The translations under genes were made by a program, and so were the position numbers. Below, in pieces: positions 34,743 to 44,538 of a DNA stretch of 57,819 nucleotides. The notes beneath the pieces were generated by a model. It made no database searches and had not been told where the DNA came from. It was given only the letters and a program-made list of their open reading frames with translations. This DNA comes from Roseofilum casamattae BLCC-M143 (GTDB taxonomy: Bacteria > Cyanobacteriota > Cyanobacteriia > Cyanobacteriales > Desertifilaceae), in the NCBI RefSeq assembly GCF_030068455.1, contig NZ_JAQOSQ010000024.1, forward strand, positions 1 through 57,819. Reading direction: 5' to 3'. Every line of letters starts with the position of its first letter. Positions within the stretch are counted from its first letter, which is position 1.

Positions 34743-35315
34743 CTAATTATTAGCTGAAAATCGTTCCCAGAATAAATTCAAAGGAACATAAATTACGGGG
34801 GCCCAAAGGCTACTGAGAATTGCCGAGCACAGGGCAATTTGCTGATGAGCCAGCCAAATACTGGATAAATCGCGATCGCCAATTAACGTTAACTGCAAAG
34901 CAATTGTTGTTTCGGCCACCAGCGTCATGCCAAAGGTTAACAGAGCCACCGAAATAAAGTCTTCTTGAAAATAGCGGTCTTTTTGAAATCGTCCGGTTAA
35001 AAATCCCACCAATGCCAAACCCAATATATGGGTAGGAGAGGCATTGATCGCGCCATCTTCGAGTAGAGGATAAGGAGAGGTGAGCGCATCTTGAATTAAG
35101 CCAAAACACAGACCGGCGATCGCCCCTTGCCAAGCATTGCGTTTGAGACTCCAGACCACCACCCAAATTAGCGGCCAGTTGGCTCCAATCCCCAACAACT
35201 CCATACCCGGCAGTCGGGTGAACATAATCAACGTACAAAAGACAACAGAACCAATCGTTAAACCCAAATTAATGGCAGGGTCTAAAGACGGAATGCGATC
35301 GAGTAACTTCTTCAC
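34743..35315 (-). CDS. mreD: Rod-shape determining protein MreD
   Basis: This 190-residue protein of the elongasome has about five membrane segments (INLGLTIGSVVFCTLIMFT, WPLIWVVVWSLKRNAW, IAGLCFGLIQDALTS, ISVALLTFGMTLVAETTIAL). It links the MreB filament to the wall synthesis machinery together with MreC. The GTG start (35313-35315) overlaps the TGA stop of mreC, implying translational coupling. Position as third gene of mreBCD supports the assignment. Confidence 0.88.
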   Translation of the reverse strand: MKKLLDRIPSLDPAINLGLTIGSVVFCTLIMFTRLPGMELLGIGANWPLIWVVVWSLKRNAWQGAIAGLCFGLIQDALTSPYPLLEDGAINASPTHILGLALVGFLTGRFQKDRYFQEDFISVALLTFGMTLVAETTIALQLTLIGDRDLSSIWLAHQQIALCSAILSSLWAPVIYVPLNLFWERFSANN

Positions 35316-36124
35316 AGGTCTAAATCCGATTCATTCACTTCATTCAACTCATTTAATTCCAAATCCAAAGCCGGTTTTCCTTCAGACACCATCACCCATT
35401 CTAAATGACCGATTGGGGACGAAAAGCGCACAATAGCTTCGGGAGCTGGATTTTTTTTCAAATCGACTGACTCAACGACTCCTACTAACAATCCCGATTG
35501 AAAGCGGGGAGAATAAGGAGAGGTAAACACCTTATATCCGGGTTGAACATCAGGGACTTTATCAAAAAACTCCATCACTGCTTTATTTTGCCCGCGACCT
35601 TGCAAGATTCCCATAAAACTGCGGTCTGTCCCGACTCGAATCGTTGCTCCAACTCGACTAGTTGGATCGCTCAGGAGCAACACTCGACTCGTATTTTCAG
35701 TCACGGCAATCACCCGACCGACTAATCCCCCAGTTCCAGTCACGATAAAATCCTTCTCGATGCCATCGCGAGAGCCTCTTCCGAGAGTAATCTGCTTCCA
35801 CCAATGATCGGCACTGCGACCGACAATGGGAGCAATGACCCCTTCGCGCTTGGATTGCTCTTGGTAGTCAATCAACTGTTTCAAGCGACTATTTTGCTGT
35901 TCGAGTTCTTCTACTTTGGACTCTAACTCTAACAACCGGGCATTTTCCAGTTGCTCTTGTTGAGCGGGATTGGCATGGAGGGGTCGCAGCAGCCGGCCGT
36001 ATAATTCAAAGACCAAGTTTCCTTGGGTTTGCCGAACATAAACTGCTAAACCTAGGGCCAGAACCATCAACACCAACTGTAACCAATTCCGTTCCCACCA
36101 TCGACGAATTTGACGTATATACAT
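35312..36124 (-). CDS. mreC: Rod-shape determining protein MreC
   Basis: This 270-residue protein has a short cytoplasmic N-terminus, one membrane helix (WLQLVLMVLALGLAVYV), a coiled coil (LENARLLELESKVEELEQQ) and the two beta-barrel MreC domain in the periplasm (VIAPIVGRSADHWWKQITLGRGSRDGI, VGRVIAVTENTSRVLLLSDP). It scaffolds peptidoglycan synthesis with MreB and MreD. The ATG at 36124 lies 5 bases after the mreB stop. Confidence 0.93.
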   Translation of the reverse strand: MYIRQIRRWWERNWLQLVLMVLALGLAVYVRQTQGNLVFELYGRLLRPLHANPAQQEQLENARLLELESKVEELEQQNSRLKQLIDYQEQSKREGVIAPIVGRSADHWWKQITLGRGSRDGIEKDFIVTGTGGLVGRVIAVTENTSRVLLLSDPTSRVGATIRVGTDRSFMGILQGRGQNKAVMEFFDKVPDVQPGYKVFTSPYSPRFQSGLLVGVVESVDLKKNPAPEAIVRFSSPIGHLEWVMVSEGKPALDLELNELNEVNESDLDL

Positions 36125-36129
36125 TCACC

Positions 36130-37167
36130 TTACATCCGCGAGCGCGCGCTAAAGACCCGCTCTAACTGCTTAAAGTTTTCCAGCACCCTACCTGTTCCTA
36201 ACACCACGCAACTGAGAGGATCGGCAGCAACGTGAGTAACAATGCCGGTTTCGTGACTCACCAGAGTCTCCAATCCTTGCAGCAATGCTCCCCCGCCAGC
36301 TAACATAATTCCTCGGTCAATAATATCGGCTGCGAGTTCCGGAGGCGTCCGCTCGAGAGTGCGCTTGACCGCATCAATAATCATTGATAGTGGCTCGGAC
36401 ATGCTCTCGCGAATTTCGCCTGCCTTAATACTAACGGTTCTGGGCAAACCTGACAGGAGATGGAGTCCGCGAACGTCCATGGCTCCTTCATCAATTTCCG
36501 GAGTTGGATAAGCCGAGCCGATCTGAATTTTGATGTCTTCAGCCGTCCGTTCCCCAATGGTCAAGTTATGCACTTTTTTCATATACTGAATAATCGACTC
36601 ATTTAGTTCGTCACCGGCTACGCGAACCGACTCGCTAATCACCGTCCCTTGCAAACTGAGGACGGCAACTTCGGTCGTACCGCCACCGATATCGATAATC
36701 ATGTTACCGGTGGGTTCGGCTACGGGTAATCCGGCTCCAATGGCAGCGGCGACAGGTTCATCGATCAAATACACATCCCTGGCTCCGGCTTGGGAGGCAG
36801 CCTCCATGACCGCACGACGCTCGACCCCCGTTACGCCAGAAGGTATTCCAATCACCATCCGAGGCGGAATTAAACCTTGTTTGCCTTCATGCACCCGTTC
36901 GATAAAGTGTTTCAGCATTAATTCGGCAGTATCGAAATCGGCAATTACTCCATCTCGTAGGGGACGAAATGTGGTGACATTACCGGGGGTACGACCTAAC
37001 ATTTTTTTCGCATCATCCCCAACGGCCAAAGGTGCTTTGCTTTCGGTGTCAATGGCTACGACTGATGGTTCTTGCAAAACGATGCCTTTCCCCGATACAT
37101 AAACTAATGTATTAGCAGTACCGAGATCGATACCCATATCTCTTGAAAATCGACTAAATACGCCCAC
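36130..37167 (-). CDS. mreB: Rod-shape determining actin-like protein MreB
   Basis: This actin-like ATPase polymerises beneath the inner membrane and guides cell elongation. It has the phosphate-1 loop MGIDLGTANTLVYV, the phosphate-2 loop MIIDIGGGTTEVAVLSL and the adenosine motif GIMLAGGGALLQGLETL. I choose the GTG at 37167 (VGVFSRFSRDMGIDLG), preceded by AAAGGA. That gives ~345 residues, the family norm, rather than the TTG 36 bases upstream. It is the first gene of mreBCD. Confidence 0.96.
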   Translation of the reverse strand: MGVFSRFSRDMGIDLGTANTLVYVSGKGIVLQEPSVVAIDTESKAPLAVGDDAKKMLGRTPGNVTTFRPLRDGVIADFDTAELMLKHFIERVHEGKQGLIPPRMVIGIPSGVTGVERRAVMEAASQAGARDVYLIDEPVAAAIGAGLPVAEPTGNMIIDIGGGTTEVAVLSLQGTVISESVRVAGDELNESIIQYMKKVHNLTIGERTAEDIKIQIGSAYPTPEIDEGAMDVRGLHLLSGLPRTVSIKAGEIRESMSEPLSMIIDAVKRTLERTPPELAADIIDRGIMLAGGGALLQGLETLVSHETGIVTHVAADPLSCVVLGTGRVLENFKQLERVFSARSRM

Positions 37168-37443
37168 TTTATCCTTTACTCCCGATTTTGAGGTTATTGC
37201 CAAATCCGTAAATGTCTAGAATTATAAAGATAATATAACTGTCGTGGATTTTATTACGTTTTTGAGTTATCGTCCAGTCGGCCTCTAACGATCGCCCTCA
37301 ATTGGCGTTATTTTCGCTTCTACGGTTATTCCCACCAGCCCTCGGGATTATTTTTTCATGACGTTTTACAATTCTGGCGATCGCGAGCCGGCCGATTCGC
37401 TAAAGTAGAATAATTATTCATCATTGCCAGACACAACAAACTT

Positions 37444-37797
37444 ATGGATCTCAATGTCGTACATTTAATCGGCCGCGTCGGAATCGATCCCGATGTCAAG
37501 TATTTTGAGTCAGGAGCTGTATTATGCCGGCTGACTTTAGCCGTGAAGCGCATCTCGCGCCGTAGCGACCAACCAGATTGGTTTAATCTAGAACTTTGGG
37601 GGAAAACAGCGGAGATTGCCGCAAACTATGTCCGCAAGGGCAAACAAATTGGTGTTATCGGTCGCTTAGATATCGATCGTTGGCAAGATCGCAATACCCA
37701 AGCGGAGCGATCGTCTCCTCGTATTAAGGTCGATCGCCTCGAGCTTCTCGGTTCTAAACATGATGAGCCACCGGAGGGATTCCAGGGCGAATTCTAG
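37444..37797 (+). CDS. ssb: Single-stranded DNA-binding protein
   Basis: This 117-residue OB-fold protein has NVVHLIGRVGIDPDVKYFESGAVLCRLTLAV, the ssDNA-contacting DWFNLELWGKTAEIAANYVRKG and GQIGVIGRL-like segments. It coats single-stranded DNA in replication and repair. It is short, with only a brief Pro/Gly tail (DEPPEGFQGEF) instead of the long linker and DDDIPF tip of enterobacterial SSB; short SSBs are common in cyanobacteria. The ATG is at 37444. It is divergently arranged with mreB. Confidence 0.92.
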   Translation: MDLNVVHLIGRVGIDPDVKYFESGAVLCRLTLAVKRISRRSDQPDWFNLELWGKTAEIAANYVRKGKQIGVIGRLDIDRWQDRNTQAERSSPRIKVDRLELLGSKHDEPPEGFQGEF

Positions 37798-37809
37798 GCA
37801 TCTCTCAGA

Positions 37810-38586
37810 CTAATATCGGATTTGCAAGGTCACGGAGGCGCGGACTTCTTGTTCGCCGCCAATAACAGGAGTAGAGATCGCAATATCACTTACTTCTGGA
37901 GCAGCCTGGCGCGCCACAAATGGTGGTGGAGCGCTAGCATGACCGATTTGGATACTGACGATCGCGCGGGAGGTGAGATTGAGCGAGTCTAGAACCGTCT
38001 GCGCTTGCTTTTGGGCGTTTGCCGTGGCTTGGCGCAAGGCTGCTTGTTTAGCTTGCTCGATCGCCTCATCGGTGGCAGTGAAGCTAATTCCGTCAATGCG
38101 GGTGGCTCCGGCTTGCACGGCGCGATCGATTAAACTACCGACTTGAGACGTGGGAAGGCGGAAACTGACGGTGTTGGTTCCGGTATACCCGACGAGGCGT
38201 TGCACGCGATCGTTGTAGGTATAGTTGGGGGTTAAGCGAATTCCGGTGGTTTGCAGTTTCTCTACGTTATTTTGTTGCAGCAGAGTTACTACGGCTGAAG
38301 ACTGACGGGCAACCTTCGCTTGTACGTCCCCAGCCGTTTTTCCTTGCACTTCCACGCCCAAGCGCACCGAGGTTAAAGTGGTGGAAATCCGTTCGATTCC
38401 CTGTCCGGTAACCGTTAGGGTTTGTAGGACTTGTTGGTGCTCGGCGGCACTTACGGGTTCAGTCGGCTGAATGCTGACAATGGGTACGGCCAGTCCGATG
38501 GCAGCTAAAGCCAACGGCAGCATGGAGAGCTGGCGCCAACGCCGGGTTAGAGTGGAAGGAGTTTGAGGAGAGCGATCGCGACTCAT
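37810..38586 (-). CDS. SIMPL-domain (DUF541) exported protein
   Basis: This 258-residue protein has a positively charged start, a hydrophobic signal (MLPLALAAIGLAVPIVSI) and the SIMPL/DUF541 domain: LQTLTVTGQGIERISTTLTSVRLGVEVQG, LQTTGIRLTPNYTYNDR, LVGYTGTNTVSFRLPTSQVG and ATANAQKQAQTVLDSLNL. It is probably periplasmic or outer-membrane associated. The biochemical role of the family is poorly known. The ATG is at 38586; its 3' end lies 12 bases from the ssb stop (convergent). Confidence 0.85.
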   Translation of the reverse strand: MSRDRSPQTPSTLTRRWRQLSMLPLALAAIGLAVPIVSIQPTEPVSAAEHQQVLQTLTVTGQGIERISTTLTSVRLGVEVQGKTAGDVQAKVARQSSAVVTLLQQNNVEKLQTTGIRLTPNYTYNDRVQRLVGYTGTNTVSFRLPTSQVGSLIDRAVQAGATRIDGISFTATDEAIEQAKQAALRQATANAQKQAQTVLDSLNLTSRAIVSIQIGHASAPPPFVARQAAPEVSDIAISTPVIGGEQEVRASVTLQIRY

Positions 38587-38762
38587 AGGACAAATTCTTG
38601 CAGACCATAAAGTGTGTTACTGTTAGTCTGGCTTAGATTAGCCTGTAAAAGAGTGCCGTTACCATTTTCGCAACTCCATCTGGTCGTGGTAGAGATATTT
38701 GTTCGATTCCTGATGTCGAGCAATGCACAAGAACTATTTTTAACGTTGTATTTTTAATTGAT

Positions 38763-39854
38763 ATGGCAGTCAATATTATGGATAATCGTTCTCCTCGCCG
38801 CATTCTCGTTACTGGTGGTGCGGGCTTTATTGGCTCGAATTTCGTTCAATATTGGTGCGATCGCTATCCGGGCGATCGCATGGTAGTCTTAGATGCACTG
38901 ACCTATGCCGGAAATCTAGCCAATCTCGATGCGGTGAAAGAGAGTCCGCAGTTTCGCTTCGTTCGGGGAGATATCGGCGATCGCCAATTAATCGATACAT
39001 TACTACAGGAAGAGGCGATCGATACCATTGCGCATTTTGCCGCTGAATCTCATGTAGACCGCTCCATTCTCGGACCGGGTGCCTTCGTGCAAACTAATGT
39101 GGTCGGAACCTTTACCCTACTCGAAGCCTTTCGCCACCACTACGCCAATCTCTCGGAAGGCGGTTTATTTTTGCACGTGTCTACCGATGAGGTTTATGGT
39201 TCCCTAGGCCCCAACGATCCGGCGTTCCACGAAACCACGCCTTACGCTCCGAACAGCCCCTATTCTGCCTCCAAAGCCGGGAGCGATCACCTGGTTCGCG
39301 CCTATTTCCATACCTACAATCTCCCCACCATTATTACCAATTGTTCCAATAACTACGGCCCTTATCAATTCCCCGAAAAGCTCATTCCCCTCATGTCAAT
39401 TAATGCCTTAATGGGCAAACCCTTACCGGTGTATGGCGACGGGCAAAATATCCGCGATTGGTTGTATGTCATCGATCATTGCAGCGCGTTAGATACGGTC
39501 ATTCATCGCGGACAACCGGGCGAGACTTACAATATTGGCGGCAATAATGAAGTAAAAAATATTGACTTAGTAACCATTTTATGTACTCTGATGGACGAAC
39601 TAGCACCACAACTGCCTGTCAGTCCCTGTACCGAACTAATTACCTACGTGAAAGATAGAGCGGGACACGATCGCCGTTATGCGATCGACTCTACTAAAAT
39701 TCAAACTGAATTGGGTTGGCGACCTTCGGTAACGGTTGAGGAAGGATTGCGCCAAACCGTACAATGGTATTTAGACCATCAATCTTGGTGGCAACCCCTG
39801 CTTTCGGAAGAATACCAAGCCTATTACCATCAGGTCTATCAAAGTGCGATCTAG
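38763..39854 (+). CDS. rfbB: dTDP-glucose 4,6-dehydratase
   Basis: This NAD-dependent short-chain-dehydrogenase-fold enzyme turns dTDP-glucose into dTDP-4-keto-6-deoxyglucose on the way to L-rhamnose and other surface sugars. It has the Rossmann motif [31 protein letters not shown], the [10 protein letters not shown] segment with catalytic Asp-Glu, the [15 protein letters not shown] Tyr-Lys pair and [17 protein letters not shown]. It is 363 residues from the ATG at 38763, with a second ATG at 38778. The other rfb genes are not adjacent. Confidence 0.95.
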   Translation: MAVNIMDNRSPRRILVTGGAGFIGSNFVQYWCDRYPGDRMVVLDALTYAGNLANLDAVKESPQFRFVRGDIGDRQLIDTLLQEEAIDTIAHFAAESHVDRSILGPGAFVQTNVVGTFTLLEAFRHHYANLSEGGLFLHVSTDEVYGSLGPNDPAFHETTPYAPNSPYSASKAGSDHLVRAYFHTYNLPTIITNCSNNYGPYQFPEKLIPLMSINALMGKPLPVYGDGQNIRDWLYVIDHCSALDTVIHRGQPGETYNIGGNNEVKNIDLVTILCTLMDELAPQLPVSPCTELITYVKDRAGHDRRYAIDSTKIQTELGWRPSVTVEEGLRQTVQWYLDHQSWWQPLLSEEYQAYYHQVYQSAI

Positions 39855-39891
39855 TAGACACAAAAGTTTGCCTACTAAGTCCATATTGTCT

Positions 39892-41229
39892 TTAATAGCG
39901 CTCGAGTAAACGTTCCACCTCAGTGGGCAAATCCCAATCTTGCATCCCTTCCCACTCGACTTGACGAACGGCTAAAAAAACCTTTGATAATTCCGGTCCG
40001 AAAGCATTGAGTAATACTTCATCTTCGCGCAACGCCGAAATTGCCTCTCCTAAGGTTTGCGGGAGGCGATCGATACCGCGCTCTTGTCTCTCCGTATCCG
40101 ATAACCTCCCCGGATCGCATTTTACTGGAGCGGGAGGTTCAATTTCATTGCGCACCCCATGCAACCCCGCCGCAATAACGGCTCCGAGAGCGATATAGGG
40201 GTTTGCCGCCGGGTCAATGGTTTTAAACTCAAAATGACTGGAACCGTCGCCTTCGGAGCCGCTAATGACCCGAATTGGAGCTTCTTTGTTGTCTAACCCC
40301 CAACAGCGAAATGCGCCACTCCAACAGTGAGGTTGCAAGCGCCGGTAAGAGTTGGGAATGGGGTTTGTCACGGCCATCAAAGCGGGGAGATGGTAGAGGA
40401 TACCGCCGATAAACCAACGGCCGCGATCGGACAGTCCTAATATTCCATCGGCATCGGGCAGTAAATTTTCTCCATTCTGCCACAAGCTCAGATGCAAATG
40501 CGCGCCATTTCCTGCGGCATTGGGAAAGATTTTTGGCAGAAAGGAGGCAATCAGATTATGCTGAAAGGCGATCGCCTTCACGGTTTCGCGGAAGACGATT
40601 TGTTGATCGGCAGCGGGTAGAGCTTTGGTGTAGAGAATGGAGATCTCGTGCTGTCCGGGACCGGATTCGGGATAATATTGTTCGACGAGTAATCCTTGGT
40701 TGTTGAGGGCGATCGCAATATCGTCAATAATGACTTGCTGGCGATCCATGGCATAGGTCGATCCATAGGGAGATTCATCGGTTGGCAGCAGTTCTCCCGA
40801 AGTACCGCGCTCGAGTAGGTAAAACTCGTTTTCAAATGCTGCAATAATTTCTAACCCTTCCAGTTTGGCATCAGCATCCATATCTCGCAGAAATCGACGC
40901 GGACACAAGGGCCAAGGTTCGCCTTTATGTATCATATTCCCCATGACTCGCGCGTGGCTGGGAGCATAGGGCAAAGACATGAGCGTAGACCACTCTGGAA
41001 TAAGCTGTACTTCTCCCACCGGCCCCAAACCGCTACCGGGAGCGGGACTATCGCCGAGTGCGGAAACGGCGCTTTGAGCCATAGAAATACTGACTCCTCG
41101 CTCTTGGTAATGGGATAACATGCCTACATGAATTGCTTTGCTGCGGATCGTATTGCTATTGTCGCACCAGAGAATTCGGATAAACTCGACTCCAGCGTGT
41201 TTCAGAGATGCTTCAATATCGCGATCCAT
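39892..41229 (-). CDS. Glutamine synthetase-family enzyme (gamma-glutamyl ligase-like)
   Basis: This 445-residue protein has the GS beta-grasp N-terminus (GVEFIRILWCDNSNTIRSKA) and catalytic domain: metal ligands in AFENEFYLLE and YYPESGPGQHEIS, NGAHLHLSLWQNG, NPIPNSYRRL and the nucleotide region FEFKTIDPAANPYIALGAVI. It lacks the adenylylation-loop Tyr motif of GlnA-beta and several substrate-loop residues differ, so it may be a GlnT/PuuA-like gamma-glutamyl-amine ligase rather than the main assimilatory enzyme. The ATG is at 41229. The GS inhibitor gifA lies 12 kb away and is not obviously linked to it. Confidence 0.8.
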   Translation of the reverse strand: MDRDIEASLKHAGVEFIRILWCDNSNTIRSKAIHVGMLSHYQERGVSISMAQSAVSALGDSPAPGSGLGPVGEVQLIPEWSTLMSLPYAPSHARVMGNMIHKGEPWPLCPRRFLRDMDADAKLEGLEIIAAFENEFYLLERGTSGELLPTDESPYGSTYAMDRQQVIIDDIAIALNNQGLLVEQYYPESGPGQHEISILYTKALPAADQQIVFRETVKAIAFQHNLIASFLPKIFPNAAGNGAHLHLSLWQNGENLLPDADGILGLSDRGRWFIGGILYHLPALMAVTNPIPNSYRRLQPHCWSGAFRCWGLDNKEAPIRVISGSEGDGSSHFEFKTIDPAANPYIALGAVIAAGLHGVRNEIEPPAPVKCDPGRLSDTERQERGIDRLPQTLGEAISALREDEVLLNAFGPELSKVFLAVRQVEWEGMQDWDLPTEVERLLERY

Positions 41230-41423
41230 AAGGGTTGGGTGGGTTTGCTCAACTTAGGGTATCAGTTTATCTCAAAAGGGGAGCCAGAGCAGAGATGAGC
41301 GATCGCAGAGTTTGGCTATATCATAGATTGCCGATGGCTACTAATGCTCAATTGTGGTGCGATCGCGATCGATGTTGAGAGAACGCGCTAAGTTGCGCAA
41401 AGCGTTGCAAGTGGAATAACGCA

Positions 41424-42620
41424 CTACGATACGGGCACGGATAACTGCTTGCTATCGATAGATTGAGCAACTTCCAAGACCATTTTCCGTGCCCAGCGAT
41501 CGCTCGCTAAAATATCATCGAGAGACGGATGAGTTGTATTCTGGGATTGATAGCGATCGCACACTTTTTCTATCAGCTCGGGAATTTGCAAGAAGCCAAT
41601 TTTCTCCTCTAGAAATAGCGCGACAACTTGCTCGTTCGCCGCATTTAAAACCGCAGGCATACAGCCTCCAGCCCGTCCGACGGCATAGGCTAATTGCATA
41701 CAAGGATACTTATCGTGGTCGGGATGTCTAAAGGTTAAACTCCCTGCCTTGACTAAATCCAATCGTTCCCAATCGGTATAAATTCGCTCCGGCCAAGACA
41801 AAGCATAAAGCAGGGGCAAGCGCATATCCGGCCATCCCAACTGAGCTAAGACCGAGGTATCTTGTACCTCAATTAAAGAATGAATGATACTTTGCGGATG
41901 AATTACAATCTCGATGTTATCGTAATCCATACCAAACAGATAATGGGCTTCAATGACCTCCAACCCTTTATTCATCAGAGTTGCCGAGTCAATAGTAATC
42001 TTTCGTCCCATGGACCAATTCGGGTGCTTCAGGGCGTCGGTGACCTTCGCTTCCGCTAACTTTTCTACCGGCCAATCCCGAAACGCGCCACCCGAAGCTG
42101 TCAGAATAATCTTACGCAATCCCCCTTCCGGAACTCCTTGCAAACATTGAAAGATTGCGGAATGTTCGGAATCAGCCGGTAACAATTTCACCCCATATTC
42201 TTCCACCAGGGGCAGTACCACCGGGCCGCCAGCAATCAGCGTTTCCTTATTCGCTAACGCAATATCTTTTCCTGCTTTAATCGCCGCTAGGGTTGGCAGC
42301 AGTCCCGCACATCCCACAATACCCGTGACTACGCTTTCGGCATCCCCATAGCCAGCCACTTCCACCACTCCAGCTTCTCCCACTAAGATAATCGGTTGCG
42401 GATCGACTGAGGCGATCGCGCTCTTCAACTCCAGTAACTTATCGGTATTGGAAATGGCGACAATTTCTGGGTGAAATTGAGCAATTTGTTCTGCTAATAA
42501 CGTTACATTACTCCCAGCAGCTAGTCCGACAACGCGAAATTGGTCGGGATATTCGGCAACAATATCAAGAGTTTGCGTACCAATCGAACCAGTCGAACCA
42601 AGAATAGTAATCGCTTTCAC
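41424..42620 (-). CDS. dxr: 1-deoxy-D-xylulose-5-phosphate reductoisomerase
   Basis: This NADPH-dependent enzyme makes 2-C-methyl-D-erythritol 4-phosphate, the committed step of the MEP isoprenoid pathway that feeds carotenoids, phytol and quinones. It shows [18 protein letters not shown] (NADPH binding), [14 protein letters not shown], the metal/substrate motifs [15 protein letters not shown] and [17 protein letters not shown], and [23 protein letters not shown]. It is 398 residues, normal for the family. The ATG is at 42620. It is 80 bases downstream of the small hydrolase gene. Confidence 0.97.
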   Translation of the reverse strand: MKAITILGSTGSIGTQTLDIVAEYPDQFRVVGLAAGSNVTLLAEQIAQFHPEIVAISNTDKLLELKSAIASVDPQPIILVGEAGVVEVAGYGDAESVVTGIVGCAGLLPTLAAIKAGKDIALANKETLIAGGPVVLPLVEEYGVKLLPADSEHSAIFQCLQGVPEGGLRKIILTASGGAFRDWPVEKLAEAKVTDALKHPNWSMGRKITIDSATLMNKGLEVIEAHYLFGMDYDNIEIVIHPQSIIHSLIEVQDTSVLAQLGWPDMRLPLLYALSWPERIYTDWERLDLVKAGSLTFRHPDHDKYPCMQLAYAVGRAGGCMPAVLNAANEQVVALFLEEKIGFLQIPELIEKVCDRYQSQNTTHPSLDDILASDRWARKMVLEVAQSIDSKQLSVPVS

Positions 42621-42700
42621 GGCTTTCGGATAGGAAAATGGGGATCGCCCCTACTATATCGGGTTTCGGGCCCTTTGGGAAATGCGATCGCCCTGGGAAA

Positions 42701-43231
42701 TCAGGAAGATAGGAGCTGACGAATAAAGTCTTTCGCGGTTGTCTGCTGCCACTGTGCTGGCTGACGATCGCCTACTCGAGCATAACCCGTCACTGAATCT
42801 GGCGATCGCCAGACCTGTAAGTGCTCCACAGCCGGTTCGGCATAAAACCCTCGCTCTCCCACTCCCAACAGCGCCGAACTCCAATGAGTAAAATAATCGT
42901 GACTGATGCGGTGAATCGGAAACGGCCCCGCTAAAGCCACTCCCCATCCATCGATCGCAATTAAGCAGCGTACCCGACCTCCTCCATGGTGCCACATAGC
43001 CGCCACCGCCATCGCCCCCACCACTCCAGCGCTATATCCAATAATGGCAATATCCGGTTTCTCGCGATCGCCATTTAGCAACGCTTCTCTCATCCAATTA
43101 AAGAGACTAATACCATCAATTGGCAAAATCGAAGAAGGAGGAACGAGAGGATCGACAGGAAGAGCCAGATCGGTTAAAAAACTCTCCGTGAGATCGCGAT
43201 CGTGGAATCCCGGACAAATAAGTACAGCCAT
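42701..43231 (-). CDS. Small alpha/beta-hydrolase-like protein
   Basis: From the ATG at 43231 this ~176-residue protein starts MAVLICPGFHDRDLTESFL and has a nucleophile-elbow motif IIGYSAGVVGAMAVA, consistent with a compact alpha/beta hydrolase. A conserved-looking AIDGWGVALAGPFPIHRISHDYF segment follows. A catalytic Asp/His pair is not obvious beyond HDYFTHW. It is probably a cyanobacterium-specific family of unknown substrate. It is divergently arranged with glpX. Confidence 0.7.
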   Translation of the reverse strand: MAVLICPGFHDRDLTESFLTDLALPVDPLVPPSSILPIDGISLFNWMREALLNGDREKPDIAIIGYSAGVVGAMAVAAMWHHGGGRVRCLIAIDGWGVALAGPFPIHRISHDYFTHWSSALLGVGERGFYAEPAVEHLQVWRSPDSVTGYARVGDRQPAQWQQTTAKDFIRQLLSS

Positions 43232-43386
43232 AAGCAATCGATAACATTAGAGGTCGTGGCGACGCAAAACTTAACATAGCCTCAGAGAAAGTTGAATTCA
43301 ACATTGTCCCCACTGTCTGATAGACTGATACACTGAAACCGCCTAATTATAAGGATTTCATTGAATCGCTCTTAGGGAGAATAACT

Positions 43387-44427
43387 GTGCTTGAGACCAC
43401 GCTTGGATTAGAAATTATAGAAGTTGTCGAGCAAGCCGCGATCGCCTCCGCTCGTTGGATGGGGAAAGGGGAAAAAAATACAGCCGATGAAGTTGCTGTA
43501 GAAGCCATGCGCGAGAGGATGAACCAAATCCATATGCGCGGACGCATCGTTATTGGAGAAGGCGAGCGCGATGATGCTCCCATGCTCTACATTGGCGAAG
43601 AAGTGGGCATTTGTTCTCGCGAAGATGCCAAAGACTTCTGTAACCCAGACGAGTTAGTCGAAATCGATATTGCCGTCGATCCTTGCGAAGGAACCAACCT
43701 AGTCGCTTACGGACAACCCGGTTCCATGGCTGTTCTCGCCATTTCTGAAAAAGGCGGACTCTTTGCTGCACCCGACTTTTACATGAAAAAACTAGCCGCT
43801 CCCCCCGCTGCTAGAAACCACGTAGATATTCGCAAATCAGCGACCGAAAACCTGAAACTGATCTCCGAATGTCTCAACCGCTCGGTTGAAGAACTCGTGG
43901 TGGTGGTTATGGATCGTCCCCGTCACAAAAACCTGATTAATGAAATCCGTACCGCTGGCGCTCGCGTCCGCTTGATTGCTGACGGAGACGTATCTGCGGC
44001 TATCTCCTGCGCCTTCTCCGGAACCAACATCCACGCTCTCATGGGAATTGGTGCGGCTCCCGAAGGAGTGATTTCCGCCGCAGCAATGCGTTGCTTGGGC
44101 GGACACTTTCAAGGACAATTAATCTACGACCCTGAAATCGTGAAAACCGGTCTGATCGGTGAAAGTAGAGAAAGCAACATCGATCGCCTACGCAGCATGG
44201 GTATTGAAGACCCCGATCGCGTTTACAGTGCTGAAGAACTCGCTTCTGGCGAAACCGTCCTCTTTGCCGCTTGCGGTATTACCCCAGGAACCTTAATGGA
44301 AGGCGTTCGCTACTTCAAAGGCGGTGCGAGAACCGAGTCTTTGGTTATCTCCAGCCAATCCCAAACCGCTCGGTTTGTCGATACCGTTCACCTAGTAGAC
44401 GCTCCCAAGAGCATCCAATTAAAATAA
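43387..44427 (+). CDS. glpX: Class II fructose-1,6-/sedoheptulose-1,7-bisphosphatase
   Basis: This 346-residue dual-specificity phosphatase of the Calvin cycle is essential for CO2 fixation in cyanobacteria. It has the GlpX signatures [37 protein letters not shown], the metal-binding [13 protein letters not shown] and [17 protein letters not shown]. The start is the GTG at 43387. A hairpin 9 bases after the stop closes the gene, and hemA follows on the same strand. Confidence 0.96.
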   Translation: MLETTLGLEIIEVVEQAAIASARWMGKGEKNTADEVAVEAMRERMNQIHMRGRIVIGEGERDDAPMLYIGEEVGICSREDAKDFCNPDELVEIDIAVDPCEGTNLVAYGQPGSMAVLAISEKGGLFAAPDFYMKKLAAPPAARNHVDIRKSATENLKLISECLNRSVEELVVVVMDRPRHKNLINEIRTAGARVRLIADGDVSAAISCAFSGTNIHALMGIGAAPEGVISAAAMRCLGGHFQGQLIYDPEIVKTGLIGESRESNIDRLRSMGIEDPDRVYSAEELASGETVLFAACGITPGTLMEGVRYFKGGARTESLVISSQSQTARFVDTVHLVDAPKSIQLK

Positions 44428-44436
44428 ACCTCATGC

Positions 44437-44475
44437 GGCTCCACTTTTATCGTCCCAAATCTCGAGGGTGGAGCC
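44437..44475 (+). terminator. Hairpin downstream of glpX
   Basis: GGCTCCAC (44437-44444) pairs with GTGGAGCC (44468-44475) around a 23-nt loop and is followed by TCCTTCTAATT. It lies between glpX and hemA and probably separates their transcripts. Confidence 0.55.
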
Positions 44476-44538
44476 TCCTTCTAATTAATCAATTTTGACT
44501 CCATCGATTCCGAAATCTTAGCAAGTTTCCCTTAACAA

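Noticed and set aside
41280-41423. Short reverse frame reading RYSTCNALRNLARSLNIDRD after dxr
   Set aside because: Only ~28 codons, rich in HIP1-derived codons and lacking a ribosome-binding site; too little to call a gene or relic.
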